From an uncultured Porphyromonadaceae bacterium (lineage in GTDB: Bacteria > Bacteroidota > Bacteroidia > Bacteroidales > Muribaculaceae): a DNA stretch of 5,572 nt. How positions within the stretch are numbered: position 1 is the stretch's first letter; every line of letters starts with the position of its first letter. The notes below the pieces were generated by a model. It saw only the letters and a list, made by a program, of their open reading frames with translations, was not told where the DNA came from and ran no database searches. The stretch is taken from the NCBI GenBank assembly GCA_900552325.1, contig URZG01000159.1, forward strand, positions 1 to 5,572, given 5' to 3'. Positions 1 to 5,572 of the stretch are shown piece after piece. The position numbers and the translations under genes were made by a program.

Positions 1-3000
1 CGCACGCGCAAATCACCAACCTGCGGGCCGACATCCGTTGTCCCGGGCTGAAAAACGACGATTTCACCGTGGAGGTCAAACGTCTGGCGCTTGACGCCGC
101 ACCCGGCTTCCAGCTAAAAAACCTCCAGGGGTTCTTCCACATCGACAACCGGAATCTCGACATACGAGGCCTCGCCATAGAGTTGCCCAACAGTAATATC
201 GCCCTGGAGGATATCCATCTGCCCCTTACAGGAATAAAGGATATAGCCCGCGCCATGGCACGGGGGTCGCTCCGGGTTGTCATGAAGCCCGGCAGCTCGT
301 TGTATCTCCCGGATCTGTCGCCATTCCTGCCGATACTTGGCGCACTGCCGTTCCATACCACTTTCAATACCTTCAACGCCGAAGGCAACACTTCGGACGC
401 ACATCTGCGTCTTGACCTTGATCTGGGCGGTGCGGCACGCCTGTCGGTCAACGCCCGTGGCAACGACCTCGATTCGGATGACCGACGCCTCACACTCAGT
501 GACTTCGCGCTGGCTGCCGACGGCAACCGCGTGGCCGATCTGATGGAAGGTCACGGCTACCGGATCCCCCCTGCTGTTCCTCTTTGGCTCCGGCGTGCCG
601 GAAGCCTGCGAATCGAAGCCGACGCCTCCCTTGGCCACAACACCATCGACGCGTCGGCTCATGTTGTCACCACCCCCGGATCGGTCGACCTCACTGCCCG
701 GGCTGAAATCTCACCACGCGGAATGATCGAGGGGGAGGCCTCGGTCAGCACCGCGGAGCCTCTTCATCTCGACCTCCTCACCGGCAATGACCTTTTCGGC
801 GAAGCCGACGGCGCCGTAAACGCCACCTTCTCGGGGCCATACAGAAACCTGCGCCAGCTCTCGGGAACAGTAGAGGCCGAAGTGACGAGAATGGATTTCA
901 GAGGGGTCTCCTACACCGATCTTGCGGCCAACGCAGAATTCGCGCCCGGTTCGGTAAGCGGCTCCGTTGAGATCGACAACACCGCCGTCGGCGCCGACCT
1001 CGCTGGAGAGTTCACCCGCACGCCGGGGCACAATGTGATCGCCGTAGACGGCCATGTGCGCTGCCCCGACTTCGGTATATTCCTCCCTGCCATCAGCGGC
1101 AACGGCGTGGAATCGGATCTCGCCGTGGATCTTGCTGGAAGCGACTATAATACGATGGAGGGATCCGCGAGACTTACCGGCACGAAAATCCATCTACGCG
1201 GAGGAAAGACCCTCCCCGTCGACAACCTCACACTGGTCTCGGCACTCCGCGACGACGGCCTCTTGCGCGTGGACCTCACCTCAGATTACCTCAGCGGATT
1301 CATCCTCGGCGAGTTCGACTTCCGCAACATCGCCCGCGAGGCCAAGACCCTCGTAGCCACGGCATATCCCGCAATCCTCCCCTATCCCGCCGTTCAGGAG
1401 CCGGGCGTGAGCGATTTCATCTACGACTTCACCATCCAGCCCACCGAAGAGCTCGCCTCCATTTTCTCCCTCCCCGTTTCGATAGTCTACCCCGCCACAC
1501 TGCGCGGATCCTTCAACGGGCGCGATCTGAGCGCCGCTCTACATCTCTCCGTGCCCTATCTGCGTCAGGGCTCCAAACTTATAGAGAACACCGCCCTCAA
1601 TCTGAATGTATCCGAGGGTGCGGCAGCCTCGAAGCTCGACTTCACCACACAGGCACCCACAAAAAACGGCCCCATGACCTTCCAGCTGCTTTGTGAGGGA
1701 GCGGAAAACCGGCTCACATCGCAGATAGACTGGAGCATCGAACGGGCACGCGCCTACGAAGGCACCGTGCGGGCCGCCACCACATTCAGCCGCCCCGTAG
1801 GTAGCTCGGGGCCCGAAGCGCGGATAGATCTCCTGCCCGGGGAGCTGACTTTCAACGACTCCACATGGACCATCAATCCGGCCATAATCACTGTTGCCGG
1901 AAAGGAGGTGGGTATCAGCGGTATAAACGTGCACCACGGGCGCCAGTTCGTAAAAATCGACGGCGCCGTGTCGCCCGACCCCGACAAAAGGCTCACCCTC
2001 GGTCTGTCCGACTTCTCGCTCGACTACCTCTTCGAATCGCTCGGCATAGACAAAGTGATGCTCGGAGGGGATGCTTCCGGCACCTTCTATGCCTCGCGTC
2101 TCTACACCTCCTCCCCCTCGCTGGAGACCGCGGCCCAAGGGCTGCGCGTCAAGGACATCAGCTATAACAAGACCGTGATGGGCGATGCCGTGGTGCACTC
2201 GGCATGGGACGGCGACCGACGCGCCATCACCCTCGACGCCGACATCGACCGGCTCGGACACCGCGCCACCGTGCAGGGTGCGATATTCCCGCTGAACGAT
2301 TCCCTCGACATCACTTTCAACGCCGACCACACCCCTGTGGGATTCATGGCGCCCTACATGGAGGCTTTCGCCTCCGACATCTCCGGATATGCCTCGGGGC
2401 GCGCGCGTCTCTGGGGTAATTTCAAGTATATCGACCTCGAGGGGGACGTCTACGCCGATTCCCTGCGTCTGAAAGTGAATTTCACCAACACCTATTACAC
2501 CGCCTCCGACTCGGTGCATTTCTCTCCCGGACTCATAGACCTCAACGGCATCACAATACGCGACGCCGAGGGGCACACCGCCAGTCTCAACGGCTGGGTT
2601 CGCCACAAATTCTTCAAAGAGCCGCGTTTCGACTTCGCGCTGACCAACGCCCGCAACTTCCTGTGCTACAACGAGACGCCGCGCGAGAATCCGATCTGGT
2701 ACGGGAAGGTCTACGGCAACGGTTCGGCCTTTGTCAGCGGCGAACCGGGGGTGGTGAACATCAACGTCGACATAGCCACCGCTCCCCGCTCCACCTTCAC
2801 TTTCGTACTCTCCGACCAGGAGGTCGCCGAACAATACTCCTTCCTGACCTTCCGCGACAAGAACCACTTATCGGCCGAACTGACCGATACCCTTACACTG
2901 CGCCACGACACCTCCATGGATATTGTGAACCGCCTGCGCGCTATGGCCGCGGCTCACGGCGAGGAGGACACCCCTTCCGAATACAACATCACCATCCAGA

Positions 3001-4121
3001 CCCGCGTGACACCCGAGGCCGAGATTGTGCTGGTGATGGACCCCGTGGGGGGCGACCGCATCCGTGCCTACGGTTCAGGCTCGCTGCGCCTCGATTACGG
3101 CTCGGCCAACAACGACCTGAAGATGTACGGCACCTACACCCTCGACCGAGGCCGGTATAATTTTACACTCCAGGATATCATTTTAAAAGACTTCACCATA
3201 AAGCCCGGCAGCGAGATCTCATTCCGGGGCGACCCGTACGCCGCGCAGCTCGACATCAAGGCCGCCTACTCGCTCAACGCCAACCTCTCCGACCTCGATG
3301 AATCGTTCCTCCACGACAAGGACCTCAACCGCACATCGGTGCCCGTCAACGCTATAATGAACGTCAGCGGCGACATGCGGCAGCCCGAAATCAGCTTCGA
3401 CCTCGAGTTCCCCACACTCAACGCCGACGTCTACCGCAAAGTGCGATCCATCGTATCCACCGACGACATGATGAACCGCCAGATCATCTACCTGCTGGCA
3501 CTCAACCGCTTCTACACCCCGGAATATATGGCATCGGCCACACGCGGCAATGAGCTGGTGTCGGTGGCATCCTCCACAATCTCGTCGCAGCTGCAGAACA
3601 TACTCGGCTCCATATCCAACAACTGGAGCGTCGCGCCATCATTCCGTTCCGACCGCGGCGACTTCTCCGACGTGGAGGTGGATCTCGCCCTCTCCTCGCG
3701 GCTGCTCAACAACCGCCTCCTCTTCAACGGCAACTTCGGCTACCGCGACAAATCAATGAACGCAAACCAGTTCGTCGGCGACTTCGACCTCGAATATCTC
3801 CTCAACCGCCAGGGCACCCTCCGCCTCAAAGCCTACAACCGCTACAACGACCAGAACTACTATCTGCGCCAGGCACTCACCACCCAGGGCGTAGGTGTGG
3901 CCATCCGCAAGGACTTCGACTCGCTGACCTCCTTCCTGCGGCCGGTGTTCCGCTTCTTCCGCAAAAAGGAAAAATCCGACACAACCGCGGCTCCTGTCCC
4001 CTCTACGGACGCGGCCAACCAGCCTGACGACGCCGGCAGCCCGTCCACCGATACGGGCAGCGACGACAACCTGCTGCGATTCCGCGACAAGGATGAAAAA
4101 AATACCCGCTCGCGGCACTAA
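1..4121 (+). CDS. tamB: TamB-family translocation/assembly module protein (AsmA-like superfamily), 5'-partial
   Basis: The reading frame is already open at the window edge: the first full codon is at 3, and 22 in-frame codons precede the GTG at 69, so that GTG is not the start. 1372 residues to the TAA are visible; the N-terminal membrane anchor and perhaps 100-150 residues are missing. The visible part is a long run of amphipathic beta-strand repeats with few cysteines, as expected of the lipid-binding groove of TamB/AsmA-like proteins. The conserved C-terminal TamB (DUF490) domain spans roughly residues 880-1300: WYGKVYGNGSAFVSGEP near 899, YGTYTLDRGRYNFTL and IKPGSEISFRGDP near 1040-1075, and QGVGVAIRKDFDS close to its end. 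The last ~48 residues (1325-1372) are a Ser/Thr/Asp/Pro-rich, probably disordered tail after a basic FRFFRKKEK stretch. Family knowledge: TamB sits in the inner membrane, spans the periplasm and works with a BamA-like partner (TamA, or TamL in Bacteroidota) and/or in phospholipid transport to the outer membrane. The partner is not in this window. Confidence 0.9.
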   Translation, partial: HAQITNLRADIRCPGLKNDDFTVEVKRLALDAAPGFQLKNLQGFFHIDNRNLDIRGLAIELPNSNIALEDIHLPLTGIKDIARAMARGSLRVVMKPGSSLYLPDLSPFLPILGALPFHTTFNTFNAEGNTSDAHLRLDLDLGGAARLSVNARGNDLDSDDRRLTLSDFALAADGNRVADLMEGHGYRIPPAVPLWLRRAGSLRIEADASLGHNTIDASAHVVTTPGSVDLTARAEISPRGMIEGEASVSTAEPLHLDLLTGNDLFGEADGAVNATFSGPYRNLRQLSGTVEAEVTRMDFRGVSYTDLAANAEFAPGSVSGSVEIDNTAVGADLAGEFTRTPGHNVIAVDGHVRCPDFGIFLPAISGNGVESDLAVDLAGSDYNTMEGSARLTGTKIHLRGGKTLPVDNLTLVSALRDDGLLRVDLTSDYLSGFILGEFDFRNIAREAKTLVATAYPAILPYPAVQEPGVSDFIYDFTIQPTEELASIFSLPVSIVYPATLRGSFNGRDLSAALHLSVPYLRQGSKLIENTALNLNVSEGAAASKLDFTTQAPTKNGPMTFQLLCEGAENRLTSQIDWSIERARAYEGTVRAATTFSRPVGSSGPEARIDLLPGELTFNDSTWTINPAIITVAGKEVGISGINVHHGRQFVKIDGAVSPDPDKRLTLGLSDFSLDYLFESLGIDKVMLGGDASGTFYASRLYTSSPSLETAAQGLRVKDISYNKTVMGDAVVHSAWDGDRRAITLDADIDRLGHRATVQGAIFPLNDSLDITFNADHTPVGFMAPYMEAFASDISGYASGRARLWGNFKYIDLEGDVYADSLRLKVNFTNTYYTASDSVHFSPGLIDLNGITIRDAEGHTASLNGWVRHKFFKEPRFDFALTNARNFLCYNETPRENPIWYGKVYGNGSAFVSGEPGVVNINVDIATAPRSTFTFVLSDQEVAEQYSFLTFRDKNHLSAELTDTLTLRHDTSMDIVNRLRAMAAAHGEEDTPSEYNITIQTRVTPEAEIVLVMDPVGGDRIRAYGSGSLRLDYGSANNDLKMYGTYTLDRGRYNFTLQDIILKDFTIKPGSEISFRGDPYAAQLDIKAAYSLNANLSDLDESFLHDKDLNRTSVPVNAIMNVSGDMRQPEISFDLEFPTLNADVYRKVRSIVSTDDMMNRQIIYLLALNRFYTPEYMASATRGNELVSVASSTISSQLQNILGSISNNWSVAPSFRSDRGDFSDVEVDLALSSRLLNNRLLFNGNFGYRDKSMNANQFVGDFDLEYLLNRQGTLRLKAYNRYNDQNYYLRQALTTQGVGVAIRKDFDSLTSFLRPVFRFFRKKEKSDTTAAPVPSTDAANQPDDAGSPSTDTGSDDNLLRFRDKDEKNTRSRH

Positions 4122-4148
4122 TACCCCCGCAAGTACGAAAAAAATGCG

Positions 4149-4156
4149 TACCTTTG
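4149..4156 (+). promoter_or_regulatory. Bacteroidota-type -7 promoter element (TACCTTTG) for pyrE
   Basis: TACCTTTG matches the Bacteroidota primary-sigma -7 consensus TAnnTTTG at every defined base. It ends 18 nt before the pyrE ATG, so transcription should begin at about 4161-4165 and leave a leader of only about 10-14 nt with no Shine-Dalgarno sequence, which is normal for this phylum. No clear -33 TTG is present at the expected distance (about 4125-4130 reads CCCCGC), so the upstream half is weak. A short inverted repeat (GTACG at 4133, CGTAC at 4147) overlaps the box. The element indicates that pyrE is transcribed independently of tamB. Confidence 0.7.
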
Positions 4157-4174
4157 CACAAAACATTTGTCATC

Positions 4175-4825
4175 ATGAAAAAGCTTGAACGTCTCTTAGC
4201 TGAAAAGCTCCTGAAAATAAGCGCTATACAGCTGCAGCCCGACATGCCTTTCACATGGGCTTCGGGATGGAACTCACCTATCTACACCGATAACCGCAAG
4301 ACACTCTCCTACCCCGAGGTGCGCACTTTCATCAAGACGGAACTCTGCCGCCTGATCATGGAGAACTTCCCCGAGGCCGATGCTGTGGCCGGTGTGGCTA
4401 CCGGTGCCATCGCGCAGGGCGCACTCGTGGCCGACCAGATGGGTCTCCCCTACGTGTACGTACGCTCCACCCCCAAGGATCACGGTCTGGAGAACCTCAT
4501 CGAGGGCACACTCAAGCCGGGCCAGAAAGTTATCGTCATCGAGGACCTGATCTCCACAGGTAAAAGCTCGCTCAAAGCAGCCGAAGCCATCCGTCTGTCG
4601 GGTGCCGAGGTTGTGGGCATGGTGGCGATGTTCACCTATGGTTTCCCCGTGGCTGAAAAAGCTTTCGCCGAGGCCGGAATCAAGCTGATGACCCTCTCCA
4701 ACTACGAGGCAATGCTCGACGTTGCCCTCGAGACCGGCTTCATCTGCGACAAGGATATCAAGACCCTCCAGCAGTGGCGCGAGGATCCCGGCAACTGGAC
4801 TCCGGCCAACCGCGACATCGAATAA
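4175..4825 (+). CDS. pyrE: Orotate phosphoribosyltransferase (PyrE)
   Basis: 216 residues, the usual length for the family. The enzyme converts orotate and PRPP to orotidine 5'-phosphate and pyrophosphate, the fifth step of de novo pyrimidine synthesis, in the cytoplasm, normally as a dimer. Visible motifs are the N-terminal FTWASGWNSPIYTDNR (residues 26-41), GVATGAIAQGALVA (73-86), the mobile catalytic loop RSTPKDHGLENLIEG (97-111) with the expected Lys101 and His103, and the PRPP-binding loop VIVIEDLISTGKSS (119-132) with the acidic pair Glu123-Asp124. Lys130 stands where many homologues have Gly, a minor variant. I chose the ATG at 4175: an in-frame TTG at 4154 overlaps the -7 promoter box and so should lie upstream of the transcript start. 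The gene begins 53 bp after tamB and is followed after 7 bp by the SRPBCC gene, probably one transcript. No PyrR-type leader or attenuator is visible. Confidence 0.96.
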   Translation: MKKLERLLAEKLLKISAIQLQPDMPFTWASGWNSPIYTDNRKTLSYPEVRTFIKTELCRLIMENFPEADAVAGVATGAIAQGALVADQMGLPYVYVRSTPKDHGLENLIEGTLKPGQKVIVIEDLISTGKSSLKAAEAIRLSGAEVVGMVAMFTYGFPVAEKAFAEAGIKLMTLSNYEAMLDVALETGFICDKDIKTLQQWREDPGNWTPANRDIE

Positions 4826-4832
4826 CCACGTC

Positions 4833-5252
4833 ATGGCAGTATATAAATCCAAACCTGTCACCGTAGGGCGGTCCGCCTCGGAAATGTACGAACGCCTGAG
4901 CGACCTCTCCCGTCTGCAGGGATCGCTGGAACAGCTTCCCGAGGAGCAGCGCGAGAAAATCGGCAACGTGCAGTTCTCGGCCGACTCCATACGCATACAG
5001 ACACCCCAGGTAGGCGAGATAGCCTTCAAAATCATCGAGAAAGTCGAACCGGAGAAGGTGGTGTTCGGCACCGAATCCTCCCCCGTTCCTCTGACAATGA
5101 CCCTTGTGGTATCCCCCGTCACCGACTCATCCTCGACCGTAGGCGCCGAAATCAGCGTGGAGATTCCCGCCATGCTCCGCCCCCTGGTAGGCCCGCAGCT
5201 GCAGAAAGCCGCCGACCAGCTCGGTTCGCTAATAGGCACGCTCAACGCCTGA
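4833..5252 (+). CDS. SRPBCC (START-like) superfamily protein, ligand unknown
   Basis: 139 residues, acidic, no signal peptide and no membrane segment, so probably cytoplasmic. The layout fits the small helix-grip fold of the SRPBCC/polyketide-cyclase-like superfamily: a first strand (YKSKPVTVG, 4-12) leading into short helices (SASEMYERLSDLSRLQ, 14-29), a series of alternating strands (about 47-110, including DSIRIQTP, GEIAFKIIEKVEPEKVVFGT and LTMTLVVSP), then a long closing amphipathic helix (LRPLVGPQLQKAADQLGSLIGTL, 115-137). I assign the family by this pattern and by resemblance to the small SRPBCC proteins I recall following pyrE in Bacteroides; ligand and function are unknown. The ATG at 4833 was chosen because it is 7 nt after the pyrE stop; the frame is open further upstream, but that part lies inside pyrE and reads as low-complexity Ser/Pro/Arg. 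The spacing implies co-transcription and translational coupling with pyrE. Confidence 0.85.
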   Translation: MAVYKSKPVTVGRSASEMYERLSDLSRLQGSLEQLPEEQREKIGNVQFSADSIRIQTPQVGEIAFKIIEKVEPEKVVFGTESSPVPLTMTLVVSPVTDSSSTVGAEISVEIPAMLRPLVGPQLQKAADQLGSLIGTLNA

Positions 5253-5381
5253 TCCGGGGAGCCTGTCACAGACGTTCCAACCAGTTATATATAATTTTTT
5301 GACGTGGAGGTCGTAACATATTTGCCGGATCGCGGTAATTATGTTGCGACCTCCCCGCATTTTCTCTCCCGGTTTTTTATC
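5253..5381 (+). other. 129-bp intergenic region between the pyrE operon and the lipoprotein gene
   Basis: It holds, in order, a weak 8-bp bulged stem (5258-5278), an AT-rich patch ending in six Ts (5285-5300), the strong hairpin described separately (5306-5354), a pyrimidine-rich stretch with TTTT at 5360-5363, and a second run of six Ts at 5373-5378 just before the lipoprotein ATG. The end of the pyrE-SRPBCC transcript and the start of the lipoprotein transcript presumably both fall here, but I could not assign either to a single position. CATATTTG (5317-5324) matches five of the six defined bases of TAnnTTTG, with a TTG at 5299-5301 only 15 bp upstream; this is a poor promoter candidate. 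Confidence 0.6.
5306..5354 (+). repeat. Long inverted repeat / RNA hairpin, possible terminator or leader structure
   Basis: The left arm GGAGGTCGTAACATA (5306-5320) pairs with TATGTTGCGACCTCC (5340-5354) over 15 positions: 14 Watson-Crick and one U-G (5314/5346). After a single U-U mismatch (5321/5339) the pairing continues for six more, TTGCCG (5322-5327) with CGGTAA (5333-5338), again with one G-U (5324/5336), leaving a 5-nt GATCG loop. Two more pairs (5303-5304 with 5356-5357) can form beyond a mismatch at the base. Both wobble positions are stable only in + strand RNA; on the other strand they would be A-C and C-A mismatches, so a + strand transcript structure is favoured. It begins 53 bp after the SRPBCC stop and ends 27 bp before the next ATG. 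TTTT follows 5 nt after the stem, so it could act as a terminator, though the T-tract is short and offset. Confidence 0.75.
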
Positions 5382-5572
5382 ATGATATACAAGATATTGT
5401 CTGCCGCGCTACTTCTCATCCCAATAGCCGGCGCGCTGACCGGGTGCAAGGATCTCGACAATGACCGTATCCCCCCGGCACCTGTCTATATCCCGTTTCA
5501 GAGCGAGGATCTATGGCGCCTGTACGGCACACCGGCCTCACCCACGTTCCGTTACTTCATAAAATCGGAGCG
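5382..5572 (+). CDS. Putative outer-membrane lipoprotein of unknown function, 3'-partial
   Basis: 63 full codons are visible before the window ends; no stop is reached. The N-terminus is a textbook lipoprotein signal peptide: MIYK, a hydrophobic core (ILSAALLLIPIAGA, 5-18) and the lipobox L19-T20-G21-C22, so signal peptidase II should cleave before Cys22. The residues after the cysteine (KDLDND, 23-28) resemble the Lys plus acidic signal linked to surface display of Bacteroidota lipoproteins, so the mature protein may face outward; this is inference. The mature start (NDRIPPAPVYIPF... LWRLYGTPASPTFRYF) reminds me of small Bacteroidales lipoproteins annotated as hypothetical or Rieske-like, but no cysteine/histidine cluster lies in the visible part, so I do not assign a function. 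The ATG at 5382 is preferred because it gives a signal peptide of normal length; an in-frame TTG at 5322 would add 20 residues and falls within the hairpin. The ATG lies 4 nt after a run of six Ts. Confidence 0.8.
   Translation, partial: MIYKILSAALLLIPIAGALTGCKDLDNDRIPPAPVYIPFQSEDLWRLYGTPASPTFRYFIKSE

Noticed and set aside
69..71. GTG as the start of the TamB gene
   Set aside because: The frame is open to the window edge with 22 further sensible codons, and the TamB N-terminal membrane anchor is absent, so the gene starts upstream.
1539..2867. A 442-codon open frame on the minus strand inside tamB
   Set aside because: Its translation is Gly/Val/Glu-rich with no recognisable domain, as expected from the antisense of a GC-rich gene with biased third positions. 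The + strand frame is a clear, continuous TamB.
4154..4174. TTG start adding seven residues to PyrE
   Set aside because: It overlaps the -7 promoter box and would precede the likely transcription start; the ATG at 4175 gives the normal family N-terminus.
4274..5269. A 331-codon minus-strand frame across pyrE and the SRPBCC gene
   Set aside because: It runs antisense to two well-supported genes and has no plausible domain; it is a product of codon bias.
5258..5300. Possible terminator just after the SRPBCC gene: a bulged 8-bp stem (5258-5278) followed by T6 at 5295-5300
   Set aside because: The stem is weak and bulged, and the T-run begins 16 nt after it, so it does not fit an intrinsic terminator.
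5299..5324. Promoter for the lipoprotein: TTG (5299-5301) plus CATATTTG (5317-5324)
   Set aside because: The first base of the -7 box is wrong and the spacing of 15 bp is shorter than usual, so I could not support it as a feature.

Overview
The window is 5.6 kb of GC-rich DNA, densely coded on the + strand. It comes from a Bacteroidota genome, most likely a gut Bacteroidales; Muribaculaceae is a plausible guess from the high GC, but the sequence does not prove a family. Four things point there: a perfect Bacteroidota-type -7 promoter box (TAnnTTTG) before pyrE, starts without Shine-Dalgarno sequences, a TamB of the long Bacteroidota kind, and a lipoprotein whose acidic '+1' region resembles Bacteroidota surface-export signals.

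Layout. From 1 to 4121 is the C-terminal ~1372 residues of a TamB/AsmA-superfamily envelope protein whose N-terminus lies upstream of the window. A 53-bp gap holds the pyrE promoter. pyrE (4175-4825, orotate phosphoribosyltransferase) follows, then after 7 bp a 139-residue SRPBCC/START-like protein (4833-5252) that is almost certainly co-transcribed with it. A 129-bp intergenic region (5253-5381) holds the only striking non-coding structure: a long, nearly continuous hairpin at about 5306-5354. From 5382 to the window end is the start of a lipoprotein gene (signal peptide and lipobox Cys22 visible, 63 codons present).

How the genes relate. TamB is an outer-membrane biogenesis factor (protein insertion and/or phospholipid transport), PyrE makes OMP in pyrimidine synthesis, the SRPBCC protein has no assigned ligand, and the lipoprotein is of unknown function. 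I see no shared pathway. The order looks like a conserved housekeeping stretch, with no mobile element, CRISPR array, tRNA or rRNA. I did not find convincing evidence of a new multi-gene system. The intergenic hairpin and the two poorly characterised small genes are the parts worth a second look.
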